From Rhizobium sp. Q54 (GTDB taxonomy: Bacteria > Pseudomonadota > Alphaproteobacteria > UBA828), in the NCBI GenBank assembly GCA_945892755.1, contig CAMDDO010000030.1, positions 1 through 35,316 on the forward strand: 35,316 nucleotides of DNA, read 5' to 3'. The notes beneath the pieces were generated by a model, which was given only the letters and a program-made list of their open reading frames with translations, was not told the DNA's origin and ran no database searches. Below are positions 16,208-24,337 of this stretch, piece by piece. Made by a program: the position numbers and the translations under genes. Each line of letters begins with the position of its first letter. Within the stretch, counting starts at the first letter, position 1.

Positions 16208-16711
16208 TCAGGCTTGGCCCGCGGTTTCGAAAACCGCGGCCTCGATCGCCTCGGCCGCCGTCTTGCCAGCCCAGATGACGTGCTGAAACGCCGGATAGAA
16301 CCGCTCGCATTCGGCGATCGCGGTCCGAATCAGGTCTTCAATCTGGTCGTTGGTCGGGGGCAAGCCCCCGCGAAACAACATGGCATGCCGGAAGGTCGGC
16401 TGGCCTTCGTCGAGCCAAAGGTCGAAATGACCGATCCAGAGCCGCTCATTGATCATCGCGAGCAGCGGGAACACGCGCTCGCGCATTTCGCGCGGCACCC
16501 GCATGTCGAAGGCGCAGGAAAAATGCAGCCCCTCGATATCGGGCCGGTAGGCAAACCAAAGCTGATAGGCGCACCAGCGGCCGGCATACTCCGCCGCGAG
16601 GTCGTCCTCGCCGCAGCGTTCGAACGGCAGCTCGTTCAGGGCAATCACCTGCTCGACGACGTCGACCGGATTGTGGACGACATCGGCGATCGCCGCCTGC
16701 ATGCGGGCCAT
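16208..16711 (-). CDS. YbjN domain-containing protein
   Basis: A 167-aa protein of the YbjN/type III secretion chaperone-like fold. Typical features are the early NPVDVVEQVIALNELPFERC segment, the central LHFSCAFDMRVPREMRERV block and AMINERLWIGHFDLWLDEGQ. A C-terminal helix follows with LIRTAIAECERFYPAFQHVI. YbjN of E. coli is a pleiotropic regulator affecting motility and stress. The alphaproteobacterial homologues have no settled function. A purine-rich GGAGGCAGAGGGGA leader precedes the ATG on the minus strand. It is 136 bp downstream of ubiK and 4 bp upstream of proC. Confidence 0.87.
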   Translation of the reverse strand: MARMQAAIADVVHNPVDVVEQVIALNELPFERCGEDDLAAEYAGRWCAYQLWFAYRPDIEGLHFSCAFDMRVPREMRERVFPLLAMINERLWIGHFDLWLDEGQPTFRHAMLFRGGLPPTNDQIEDLIRTAIAECERFYPAFQHVIWAGKTAAEAIEAAVFETAGQA

Positions 16712-16847
16712 GGCGTTCCCCTCTGCCTCCGAATCGGGAGGTCAACATCTAGGAGCCGCGTGACTGGCTACCCCTAGACCTGATCCCGCACACCATAATT
16801 GGGGGGAACGCCAAAACAAAGCGCAAAATGTTGCGCTGCCGGGGTTG

Positions 16848-17111
16848 TCAACTTTGTGTTTTTTCGGGCCCAAGCGCCGCCTCGAGGCGCGTCAGTCGCT
16901 CCTGAAGCGCCTCCTGCTCGGTCCGCGCCTTGACGGCCATGGCCTTGACCGCCTCGAATTCGTCGCGGCCGACCACCTCCATGGCCGAAAGCGCGCGCTC
17001 GACCTGCCGGCGGAACAAGGCCTCGACCTCGTGGCGCGCGCCCTGGGCCGTTCCCATCGCGCCGCCGAACAGGCGGGCGAGGTCGTCGAGCAAACGGCTG
17101 TCGATTTGCAT
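16848..17111 (-). CDS. ubiK: Ubiquinone biosynthesis accessory factor UbiK (BMFP family)
   Basis: An 87-aa protein. The first half is an amphipathic helix (RLLDDLARLFGGAMGTAQGA). The second half is a coiled coil with VVGRDEFEAVKAMAVKARTE followed by QEALQERLTRLEAAL, the hallmark of the BMFP/YqiC family. E. coli UbiK interacts with UbiJ and is needed for efficient aerobic ubiquinone synthesis, and the family can fuse membranes in vitro. The ATG follows a strong AGGAGG on the minus strand. It is the likely first gene of the ubiK-ybjN-proC-tetR-csaA group, divergent from hldD across about 105 bp. Confidence 0.92.
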   Translation of the reverse strand: MQIDSRLLDDLARLFGGAMGTAQGARHEVEALFRRQVERALSAMEVVGRDEFEAVKAMAVKARTEQEALQERLTRLEAALGPEKTQS

Positions 17112-17182
17112 ATGGCCGCCTCCTATGGGTGCATTGCCGTCAGCCCACTATGGGAAGCGGCCGGCAGCCCGGCAACCGTAAC

Positions 17183-17211
17183 TTGCCGCGCTCGAGTCCC
17201 ACGCCTATAAC
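17183..17211 (+). promoter_or_regulatory. Sigma-70-type promoter for hldD, leaderless geometry
   Basis: TTGCCG (17183-17188), a 17-bp spacer and TATAAC (17206-17211) precede the hldD ATG at 17218. The start codon A is the seventh base after the -10 hexamer, the usual +1 position, so the mRNA is predicted to begin at the AUG. No Shine-Dalgarno is visible. Confidence 0.6.
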
Positions 17212-17217
17212 CGCGCC

Positions 17218-18204
17218 ATGATCGTGATCACGGGCGGCGCCGGCTTCATCGGCTCGAACCTCGTGGCGGGGCTCGAAGAGCGTGGCGCCAAGGAGTTCGT
17301 CGTTTGCGACACCCTTGGGCACGGCGACAAATGGCGCAACATCGCGAAGCGCGAGTTGGCCGACATCGTTCCGCCCGACCGGTTGATCGATTATCTGAAC
17401 GCACGGCGCGGTCGGATCGAAGCGATCTTCCATTTGGGCGCGATCTCGACCACGACGGAGACCGACGCCGACCTGATCATCCGCACCAACTTTACGGGCA
17501 GTCTCGCGCTCTGGAACCATTGCGCGGCGAACGGCGTCCCCTTCATCTATGCGTCGTCGGCCGCGACCTATGGCGACGGCACGTCGGGGTTCGACGACGA
17601 CGGCACGGTCGCCGGGCTCAGGCCGCTGCGCCCGCTCAATCCCTATGGCTGGAGCAAGCACCTGTTCGACCGACGGGTCGCGCGCCTGGTCGCGGAGCGC
17701 GAGGCGACGCCGTCGCAATGGGCTGGGCTCAAATTCTTCAACGTCTACGGACCGAACGAGTACCACAAAGGCTCGATGCGGAGCGTGGTGGCGACCAATT
17801 TCCCCGCGGCGCGCGAGGCACGGCCAATTCGTCTGTTCAAATCCTACCGTGCCGGGTTTGCCGATGGCGGGCAGAAGCGTGATTTCGTTTGGGTCGGCGA
17901 CTGTGTCGAGGTGATGCTCTGGCTCCTGGTCACGCCGAGCATCAGCGGACTGTTCAACATCGGCACCGGGCGGGCGCGTAGTTTCTATGACCTCGCCGCC
18001 GCGCTTTATGGCGCACTCGGCCGCGCGCCGCTCATCGACTATGTCGACATGCCGGAATCGCTCAGGCCACGCTATCAATACTTCACCGAGGCACGTCCCG
18101 AGCGCTTGCGTGCGGCCGGCTACGCGGCTCCGTTCACCTCGCTCGAAGATGGCGTGCGCGATTACGTGACCAACTACCTCCTCAACGACGATCCCTATCG
18201 CTGA
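17218..18204 (+). CDS. hldD: ADP-L-glycero-D-manno-heptose 6-epimerase
   Basis: The last step in making the ADP-heptose used for the lipopolysaccharide inner core. The 328-aa extended SDR protein has the NAD(P) motif TGGAGFIG (5-12), catalytic Tyr143 and Lys147 in NPYGWSKHLFD, and HldD-specific blocks: HLGAISTTTETD (72-83), KFFNVYGPNEYHKGSM and QKRDFVWVGD. The other heptose genes (gmhA, hldE, gmhB) are not in the window. The lgt start overlaps its stop by one base (TGATG), so the genes are translationally coupled. Confidence 0.96.
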   Translation: MIVITGGAGFIGSNLVAGLEERGAKEFVVCDTLGHGDKWRNIAKRELADIVPPDRLIDYLNARRGRIEAIFHLGAISTTTETDADLIIRTNFTGSLALWNHCAANGVPFIYASSAATYGDGTSGFDDDGTVAGLRPLRPLNPYGWSKHLFDRRVARLVAEREATPSQWAGLKFFNVYGPNEYHKGSMRSVVATNFPAAREARPIRLFKSYRAGFADGGQKRDFVWVGDCVEVMLWLLVTPSISGLFNIGTGRARSFYDLAAALYGALGRAPLIDYVDMPESLRPRYQYFTEARPERLRAAGYAAPFTSLEDGVRDYVTNYLLNDDPYR

Positions 18205-19013
18205 TGCTTGCCATCGGATTTCCCGCGATCGATCCGGTGCTGGTCGAAATCGGACCAGTCTCGATCCGCTGGTATGCGCTCGCCTATGTCGTGGGTCTCC
18301 TCATCGGTTGGCGCTATGTGCGCTATCTCGGGCGCACGCGCTTCGAGGGCCTCGCGCCGCGGGCGATCGACGATCTCCTGATCTGGTGCACGCTTGGCGT
18401 CGTGCTCGGTGGCCGGCTCGGCTATGTGCTATTCTACCAGCCGAGCCATTTCATCGCACATCCCGAGGAGATCCCGCTGATTTGGCAGGGCGGCATGTCG
18501 TTTCATGGCGGCATGCTCGGCACCGTCGTCGCGCTGATCGGCTTCGCCCGCGCGCGCAAGATCAGCGTGCTCAAGATCGCCGACGTGGTCGCCTGCGCGG
18601 TACCGATCGGGCTCTTTTTCGGGCGCATCGCGAACTTCATCAATGGCGAGCTCTATGGTCGGGTCAGCGATGTGCCATGGGCCATGGTCTTTCCAAATGG
18701 CGGGCCGGAGCCACGGCATCCGAGCCAGCTCTACCAAGCCATGATGGAGGGCGTGCTGGCATTCGCGCTGCTGACCGCGCTGGTGCATTTGACTCGCGCT
18801 TCGGCGCGCCCAGGCCTGCTCACCGGCGCATTCCTGGCCAGCTACGCCGTAGCGCGCATCATCGGCGAGTTGTTTCGTGAGCCCGACGCCGATTTCGGCT
18901 TCATCGTCGCCGGCATCACGATGGGCCAAGTGCTCTCACTGCCGATGCTGGTGCTCGGTGCGTTTCTGCTCTACCGCGCGCGACCGGTGCGCGATCTCCA
19001 CGCCAAAAGATGA
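18204..19013 (+). CDS. lgt: Phosphatidylglycerol--prolipoprotein diacylglyceryl transferase
   Basis: An inner-membrane enzyme that attaches diacylglycerol from phosphatidylglycerol to the lipobox cysteine of prolipoproteins, the first lipoprotein maturation step. The 269-aa product has about seven membrane segments, the essential His101 in GGMSFHGGMLG and the family signature GRIANFINGELYGR (140-153). All signature residues are intact. It overlaps hldD by one base upstream and the midA-like gene by four bases downstream (ATGA), making a tight four-gene transcription unit. Confidence 0.97.
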   Translation: MLAIGFPAIDPVLVEIGPVSIRWYALAYVVGLLIGWRYVRYLGRTRFEGLAPRAIDDLLIWCTLGVVLGGRLGYVLFYQPSHFIAHPEEIPLIWQGGMSFHGGMLGTVVALIGFARARKISVLKIADVVACAVPIGLFFGRIANFINGELYGRVSDVPWAMVFPNGGPEPRHPSQLYQAMMEGVLAFALLTALVHLTRASARPGLLTGAFLASYAVARIIGELFREPDADFGFIVAGITMGQVLSLPMLVLGAFLLYRARPVRDLHAKR

Positions 19014-20140
19014 GCGGGTTTCCCGACTATCTGCGCGCGCTCATCGGATCCGAAGGGCCGCAGCCGCTCGAACGCGTCATGGCGGAGGCGCTCGGCCATC
19101 CGGCGCACGGCTACTATGTTGGCCGTGATCCGTTCGGCACGGCCGGCGACTTCGTCACCGCGCCCGAGATCAGCCAGATGTTTGGCGAGTTCATCGGCCT
19201 TTGGTGCGTCGCCAGCTTCGAGCAAATGGGCGCGCCGACGCGGTTCAGATTGATCGAGCTCGGGCCGGGGCGCGGCACGCTGATGGCCGACGCGCTCCGC
19301 GCTTCGAGCCGAATGGCGCGGTTCCATGACGCGCTTGAGATTCACCTTGTCGAGACCAGCCCCGTACTGCGTCGCACGCAGCGCACGACGCTCGGCGACC
19401 GTCGCGTGACGTGGCATGATCGGCTTGACGATGTTCCGGACGGCGCGGCAATCATCCTCGCCAACGAATTCTTCGACGCGCTGCCGGTGCGCCAACTCGT
19501 GACCACGCCCGAGGGCTGGCGCGAGCGGGCGGTGTCACTCGACGACGACGGCGCGACCTTTCGCTTCGCGACTGCCACACGTGCGCCGTCCGCCGTGCCC
19601 GCCTGGCTGCCGCCGGCGGCGCGGTTGCCGTTGGGCTCGGTCGCCGAGCACTCACCCGCGCGCGAGGCCACCGTCGCGATGGTCGGCGCGCGGCTCGCGT
19701 CTTTCGGCGGCGCCGCGCTGATCATTGATTACGGCCACGCGGCAAGCGCCCCTGGCGATACGCTGCAGGCGGTGCGCGCGCATCGTATGGTGCCGGTGCT
19801 TGAGGCGCTGGGCGACGCGGACCTGACCGCGCACGTCGATTTCGCGGCGCTCGCAGGTGTGGCGCGGACACACGGTGCGAAGTCATGGGGCCCGATCACG
19901 CAAGGCCGCTTTCTCACGACATTAGGGATCGAGGCCCGTGCGGCGCGGCTTTCCGCCGGCGCGACGCTCGATCAGGCAAGCGCGGTCGAAGCGGCATGGC
20001 ATCGCCTGACCGCACACGAGATGATGGGCAGACTGTTCAAGGTGCTCGCCCTGACCCCCAGGAATGCAGCGGCGCCGGCCGGATTTGAAGGACTTAAGGG
20101 CACGAGCGAAGCCGCGGAGGCGGCCCTAGCCCATGGTTGA
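19010..20140 (+). CDS. SAM-dependent methyltransferase, MidA/NDUFAF7 family
   Basis: A 376-aa class I methyltransferase. The family-specific N-terminal block is GYYVGRDPFGTAGDFVTAPE followed by ISQMFGE. The SAM motif is LIELGPGRGTLMADALR, with IHLVETSPVLRRTQ, IILANEFFDALPVRQL and later ALIIDYGHA. Human NDUFAF7 methylates a complex I subunit during assembly. The bacterial protein's substrate is not established. It overlaps lgt by four bases and pgeF by eight, so all are expressed together. Confidence 0.92.
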   Translation: MSGFPDYLRALIGSEGPQPLERVMAEALGHPAHGYYVGRDPFGTAGDFVTAPEISQMFGEFIGLWCVASFEQMGAPTRFRLIELGPGRGTLMADALRASSRMARFHDALEIHLVETSPVLRRTQRTTLGDRRVTWHDRLDDVPDGAAIILANEFFDALPVRQLVTTPEGWRERAVSLDDDGATFRFATATRAPSAVPAWLPPAARLPLGSVAEHSPAREATVAMVGARLASFGGAALIIDYGHAASAPGDTLQAVRAHRMVPVLEALGDADLTAHVDFAALAGVARTHGAKSWGPITQGRFLTTLGIEARAARLSAGATLDQASAVEAAWHRLTAHEMMGRLFKVLALTPRNAAAPAGFEGLKGTSEAAEAALAHG

Positions 20141-20942
20141 GCCGATTCGCCATGAACTACTCGACGGTCTGAGGGGCGGATGCATCAGACACGGTTTTTT
20201 CGGCCGCACCGGTGGCGTCAGCAAGGGCGTCTACGGCTCGCTCAATTGCGGGCTCGGCTCGCGCGACGATACGGAATTGGTGCGCGAGAACCGCGCCCGC
20301 GCGCTCATGGCGCTTGGCGTACCGGGCGTCCCATTGTTGACGCCCTATCAAGTGCATTCGCCGCGCGCCCTGGTGGTGCGTGCGCCCTGGGGTGAGGGCA
20401 AGCCACCCGATGCCGATGCCCTCGCGACCGATGTGCCTCATCTCGCGATCGGTGTGCTCGCGGCAGATTGCGTGCCGGCTTTGCTCGCCGATGAAGAGGC
20501 GAGCGTGATCGGTGCCGCGCATGCGGGGTGGAAAGGCGCGATCGGCGGCGTGCTCGAAGCCGCGGTCGAGGCCATGACCAGCCTCGGCGCCAAGCCGTCA
20601 CGCATCGTTGCGGTGCTCGGCCCGTCGATCGCGGCGGCGTCCTATGAAGTCGGTTCGGAATTTCCGGCGCCGTTCCTCGCGCGTAATCCCGATTGGGCGG
20701 ATTTGTTCCGGCCCGCGCCACGCGCCGACCATCTATTGTTCGATTTACCTGGTTATTGTCTGCGCCGCCTGCGCGCGCTTGGCCTACGTGCCGCCGAGGC
20801 GAGTGGGCACGACACTTTCGCCGCCCATGATCGCTTCTTCAGCTATCGGCGTACCTGCCATGCCGGCGAGACCGACTATGGCCGCAACCTATCGACGATC
20901 GTGCTTTCGCCTTTAGGCGCGCCTAATACGCCAGCTCGGTGA
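20133..20942 (+). CDS. pgeF: Peptidoglycan editing factor PgeF (multicopper-oxidase-like YfiH/YlmD family)
   Basis: A 269-aa protein of the YfiH family, whose E. coli member removes L-Ser-containing muropeptide precursors by acting as an amidase. Members have also been described as purine-nucleoside-processing enzymes. The zinc/copper triad is present as H75 (PYQVHS), C113 (AADCVPALL) and H130 (GAAHAGWKG). The usual [20 protein letters not shown] entry is intact. The start overlaps the midA-like gene by eight bases. The last 20 bases overlap the 3' end of the convergent gshA, with no terminator between. Confidence 0.94.
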   Translation: MVEPIRHELLDGLRGGCIRHGFFGRTGGVSKGVYGSLNCGLGSRDDTELVRENRARALMALGVPGVPLLTPYQVHSPRALVVRAPWGEGKPPDADALATDVPHLAIGVLAADCVPALLADEEASVIGAAHAGWKGAIGGVLEAAVEAMTSLGAKPSRIVAVLGPSIAAASYEVGSEFPAPFLARNPDWADLFRPAPRADHLLFDLPGYCLRRLRALGLRAAEASGHDTFAAHDRFFSYRRTCHAGETDYGRNLSTIVLSPLGAPNTPAR

Positions 20943-22287
20943 AGACCGGATCGACCGAGCGGTTCCAGCGCGTCTCATAGGCATCGAGCAGCGCCTCGGC
21001 CGCCGTGCGCCCGGTCGCCAATATCTCTTCGAGCGGCGCCAGATATTCTGTCTCATCGGCCGAGCTCTTGCCCTTGCGCGCGCGCCGTTTGAGACCGCCA
21101 TGCGCGATCACCACCATGTCGCGCGCGATCTCAAGCCCGCCGCGCCCGCCAATGCCCGCTTTGAAACCGATCGTCGGCACTTCGGCGCGTAGTTTGACGA
21201 TCGCCTCCGTCGACCAGCCCTTGCAAAGCTGCTGCGCCTCGTCGAGCGCGATCGAATCATAGAGGAGCCCGGTCCAAAGCGCCGGCAATGCGCACAGGCG
21301 CCGCCACGGCCCACCATCGGCGCCACGCATCTCGATATAGCGCTTCAGCCGCACTTCGGGAAACAGCGTGGTCAAATGATCGTCCCAATCAGCGAGCGTT
21401 GGCCGCGCGCCAGGCAGACCGGGTAATTTACCGGCCAGGAAATCGCGAAAAGATTGACCCGCCACGTCAATATATTGGCCGTCCCGCATGACGAAATACA
21501 TCGGTGTGTCGAGGGCATAGTCGACATAGCGCTCGAAACTCATGCCCGCATCGAACACAAACGCCGGAATGCCGCAGCGGTCCGGGTCGGTATCGGTCCA
21601 AATATGGCTGCGATAGCTCAAATAGCCGGATGGCTTGCCTTCGACGAACGGCGAATTGGCGAACAGCGCGGTCGCGATCGGCTGCAAGGCCATGCCGACC
21701 TGCATCTTGCGCACCATGTCGGCTTCGGATTGGTGGTCGAGATTGACCTGCACCGTGCAGGTGCGCGTCATCATATCGAGCCCGAGCGAGCCTTTGAGCG
21801 GCATGTACCGGCGCATTATTTTGTAGCGCCCTTTCGGCATCCAGGGGATCTCATCGCGCCGCCATTTGGGCTGCATACCAAGACCGAGAAAGCCGACGCC
21901 AAGCTCCTTCGCCACTTCGCTCACTTGCGCGAGGTGGGTGTTGAGCTCATTGCACGTTTGATGGAGGTTCTCGACCGGCGCGCCGGAAAGCTCGAACTGC
22001 CCGCCCGGCTCAAGCGACACCGCCTGACCATCAAATGACAGCGCGATGACATTGTCGCCCTCATAGATGGGTTTCCAGCCAAAGCGCGTGAGGCCCTCCA
22101 ACATGGCGCGGATGCCCGCCGGCCCGTCATAGGGCAGCGGGCGCAGATCATCGAGACGGAAGCCGAATTTCTCGTGCTCCGTACCGATGCGCCACGCCGA
22201 TGGCGGCTTGCAGCCCGATTCGAGGTGGGCGACCAGCGCGCGCCTGTTCTCGACCGGCTCCTGTGACGCCTTGGAAGGTCCGCTCAT
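20923..22287 (-). CDS. gshA: Glutamate--cysteine ligase, plant/alphaproteobacterial type
   Basis: The first enzyme of glutathione synthesis, an ATP-dependent ligase of glutamate and cysteine. The 454-aa product shows the GCS2 features of the plant-like group: [11 protein letters not shown] near residue 33, [45 protein letters not shown] and [12 protein letters not shown]. This class is regulated by a redox-sensitive disulfide in plants. Conservation of those cysteines was not assessed. GGGAGG precedes the ATG by about 12 bases on the minus strand, and a GC hairpin lies farther upstream in the leader. It is probably monocistronic. Its 3' end overlaps pgeF by 20 bases. Confidence 0.96.
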   Translation of the reverse strand: MSGPSKASQEPVENRRALVAHLESGCKPPSAWRIGTEHEKFGFRLDDLRPLPYDGPAGIRAMLEGLTRFGWKPIYEGDNVIALSFDGQAVSLEPGGQFELSGAPVENLHQTCNELNTHLAQVSEVAKELGVGFLGLGMQPKWRRDEIPWMPKGRYKIMRRYMPLKGSLGLDMMTRTCTVQVNLDHQSEADMVRKMQVGMALQPIATALFANSPFVEGKPSGYLSYRSHIWTDTDPDRCGIPAFVFDAGMSFERYVDYALDTPMYFVMRDGQYIDVAGQSFRDFLAGKLPGLPGARPTLADWDDHLTTLFPEVRLKRYIEMRGADGGPWRRLCALPALWTGLLYDSIALDEAQQLCKGWSTEAIVKLRAEVPTIGFKAGIGGRGGLEIARDMVVIAHGGLKRRARKGKSSADETEYLAPLEEILATGRTAAEALLDAYETRWNRSVDPVFTELAY

Positions 22288-22319
22288 AGACTTGGGTCGC
22301 CTCCCTTAAGGAAACAGAG

Positions 22320-22338
22320 CCCGGGCAACGGGCCCGGG
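22320..22338 (-). other. GC hairpin in the gshA leader region
   Basis: CCCGGGC (22320-22326) and GCCCGGG (22332-22338) pair perfectly around a 5-base loop, starting 33 bases upstream of the gshA ATG. No T tract follows on either strand, so it is not a standard terminator. It may be a leader structure, or a boundary mark beside the TIR element that begins at 22384. It accounts for most of the gene-free DNA between gshA and that element. Confidence 0.45.
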
Positions 22339-22383
22339 GTGCTTCCCTTACGACGAATCCGGGGCAAGCCGCAAGCGACCGAA

Positions 22384-22683
22384 AGAGTATATTCCGACCA
22401 AGCTGGACCAGTTGCGTTGCGTCGTGGCGAGGCGAGCCGCCAGGCGCGACGCGTCGTGCGCCAATGCGCACGCAGGGCGTGCGACGAGCGATGCGGGGCC
22501 ATCGGTCGAGCGGCGCAACGAAGCGGGCGCCCGCCGCGGCGCAACCCGCAGGGCCAGGGCCTTTTGCGTCGCGGGTTCGTCGCAGGGCTCGCCCGTAGGC
22601 CCCGCTACGCACTTCGCCCTGTTTCTGCCCGCGACGCAAAATTCCTCCGGCGCAACTGATTCACCTTGGTCGGAACATGCTCT
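22384..22683. mobile_element. 300-bp MITE-like element with 33-bp terminal inverted repeats
   Basis: The left end (22384-22416) and right end (22651-22683) are inverted copies matching at 28 of 33 positions. Both contain an exact 11-bp block TTCCGACCAAG and an exact 8-bp block CAGTTGCG, with outer AGAG/CTCT termini. The interior is very GC-rich and full of nested inverted repeats. It encodes no transposase. Open frames on both strands run through it but end or merge into neighbours and look spurious. No target-site duplication is obvious in the flanks. It occupies most of the 478-bp gap between gshA and lemA. A non-autonomous transposable element or an extragenic palindromic repeat family are both possible. 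Confidence 0.65.
22562..22641. repeat. 80-bp triple-stem palindrome inside the TIR element
   Basis: A perfect 14-bp stem joins TTTTGCGTCGCGGG (22562-22575) to CCCGCGACGCAAAA (22628-22641). Inside it a 6-bp stem joins CAGGGC (22583-22588) to GCCCTG (22616-22621), and a 5-bp stem joins CGTAG (22594-22598) to CTACG (22605-22609). As RNA or single-stranded DNA this would form one long hairpin. A competing pairing (AACCCGC upstream with GCGGGTT at 22571-22577) is also possible. Confidence 0.7.
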
Positions 22684-22765
22684 AGGTGACCACGGGCGAC
22701 GCCCGCCTCGGGGCCGTGCTAATCTTCGCCCGTCGCATTCGGCGCGGCAGCCACGCGAGGCACGC

Positions 22766-23329
22766 ATGACCGTCATCTATATTCTGATCGGCGTTGCGGC
22801 ATTTCTGCTGCTCATGCTGATCGTCTTGTTCAACCGCCTGGTGGCCGGACGCAATCAGGTTGAATCCGCATGGCAGCAGATCGACGTGCAGTTGCGGCGG
22901 CGTTACGATTTGATCCCCAATCTGGTCCAAGTGGTCAAGGACTACATGGGCTATGAGCGCGAGACGCTCGAAGCGGTGGTGAACGCGCGCAATTCCGCGA
23001 TGAAGGCCCACGACGGCGGCACGCGCGAGCAACAGATCGCCGCCGAGAATGTGCTCAGCGGTGCGCTTGGCAAGATGTTCGCGCTGAGCGAGGCCTATCC
23101 CGACCTCAAGGCCAATACAAATGTGAGCCAGCTGCAAGAGGAATTGACCACCACCGAGAACAAGATCGCCTTCGCGCGCCAGTTCTACAATGATTCGGTC
23201 GAGGCGCAGAACACGCGGGTCGAATCCTTCCCGTCGAACCTGATCGCCGGTTGGTTCCGCTTCCAACGCCATCCCTATTTCGAAACGCCACCGGAAACCC
23301 GCGAGGCGATCAAGGTTACGCTGCGCTGA
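22766..23329 (+). CDS. lemA: LemA family protein
   Basis: A 187-aa protein with an N-terminal membrane anchor (about residues 3-22) and the long helical LemA domain: RNQVESAWQQIDVQLRRRYD, LIPNLVQVVKDYMGYE, then LEEELTTTENKIAFARQFYN-like and YNDSVEAQNTRVESFPSNLI segments. Function is not settled, but LemA genes are very often paired with a membrane M48 protease, as here 18 bp downstream. The frame is open back to 22412 through the TIR element. Those codons are unlike LemA, and the ATG at 22766, preceded by GAGG, gives the normal length. Confidence 0.93.
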   Translation: MTVIYILIGVAAFLLLMLIVLFNRLVAGRNQVESAWQQIDVQLRRRYDLIPNLVQVVKDYMGYERETLEAVVNARNSAMKAHDGGTREQQIAAENVLSGALGKMFALSEAYPDLKANTNVSQLQEELTTTENKIAFARQFYNDSVEAQNTRVESFPSNLIAGWFRFQRHPYFETPPETREAIKVTLR

Positions 23330-23347
23330 AGGAGCGCGTACCGCACC

Positions 23348-24337
23348 ATGGCCCGCCTCTCGGTCCCTGAAGTGCGCGCGAGCCGTTCGACCGATGCGGC
23401 GCCGGGAAGCACCGATTTTGCCGCGGCGATCGCCGCCAACAAACGCAACACGTTTTGGCTCTGTGTTCTCTTGACGCTGCTGGGCATGGCGTTTGGCGGC
23501 GCCGTGGGCTTTGCGGTTGGCTATTATGGGCCGCCCGAGGCGATCGTGACGGTCGTCATTCTCGGCGCCATCGTCATGCTCGTGATCAGCATGATCGCGA
23601 TTTCGGTCGCATTGAGTTTCGGGGGCTCCGTCGTCTCCCGAATCGCCGGGGCGACCGATGTGAGTGCCGAAGCCGAGCCACAGCTTCACAACGTGGTCGA
23701 GGAAATGTGCATCGCCGCCGGCCTGCCCAAGCCGCGCATCGTGGTGATCGAGACGCCGGCGCTCAACGCCTTCGCCGCCGGGAGGAGCCCCGAGAAGGCC
23801 GTCGTCGGCGTCACGCGCGGCCTGCTCGAGACCATGAACCGCGACGAATTGCAGGGCGTGATCGCGCACGAGATGAGCCATGTCGGCAATCGCGACACGC
23901 TCTATATGACCGCGGTCGCGGTTCTGGTCGGGCTGATCGTGTTGCTCTGCGACGTCATGCGGCGCTTCGGCTATCACGCGGCGCGCGGCGGCGGCCGGCG
24001 GAGCACGGGGTCAGGCTCATTGGCGATGATCATCGTGCTCGTGGTCTCGATCGTCGCCCCGCTCGCCGCCATGGCGCTGCGTATGGCGGTGTCGCGTCAG
24101 CGCGAATATCTGGCCGACGCGACCTCGGTCAAGCTGACGCGCAATCCGCTCGGGTTGATTGCCGCGCTGGAAAAAATCGGCGCCTCGACCACGCGCATGG
24201 AGAGCCCGAACCGCGCGATCCAGCATCTCTTCATCGACAACCCGATCCAACGCTTCGGTGAGCAAGCCTCCGCCCTGATGGCGACTCACCCGCCGATCGA
24301 AAAACGCGTCGCCCGGCTGCTCAATCTCGGCGCGTGA
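23348..24337 (+). CDS. M48-family membrane zinc metalloprotease (HtpX-like)
   Basis: A 329-aa inner-membrane protease of the HtpX group, which degrades damaged membrane proteins. There are two N-terminal hydrophobic segments (about 35-60 and 65-90) and the zinc motif HEMSH at 174-178 (H174, E175, H178). Two more hydrophobic segments follow. A likely third ligand Glu lies in SRQREYLADATSVKL, and the usual IDNPIQRFGEQASALMATHP region comes before the end. It is translated from a good AGGAG and paired with lemA. Its last 17 bases overlap the 3' end of rsmE on the other strand. Confidence 0.92.
   Translation: MARLSVPEVRASRSTDAAPGSTDFAAAIAANKRNTFWLCVLLTLLGMAFGGAVGFAVGYYGPPEAIVTVVILGAIVMLVISMIAISVALSFGGSVVSRIAGATDVSAEAEPQLHNVVEEMCIAAGLPKPRIVVIETPALNAFAAGRSPEKAVVGVTRGLLETMNRDELQGVIAHEMSHVGNRDTLYMTAVAVLVGLIVLLCDVMRRFGYHAARGGGRRSTGSGSLAMIIVLVVSIVAPLAAMALRMAVSRQREYLADATSVKLTRNPLGLIAALEKIGASTTRMESPNRAIQHLFIDNPIQRFGEQASALMATHPPIEKRVARLLNLGA

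Noticed and set aside
22412-22765. N-terminal extension of lemA through the TIR element
   Set aside because: The added 118 residues are Arg/Ala-rich, begin with TTG inside the left terminal repeat and resemble no LemA protein. The ATG at 22766 gives the normal start.
22348-22776. Minus-strand 142-aa frame spanning the TIR element
   Set aside because: It reads through both terminal repeats and part of the flanks, has a low-complexity composition and no clear ribosome site. It is most likely a by-product of GC-rich repeat sequence. Conservation of the frame in other copies would change this.
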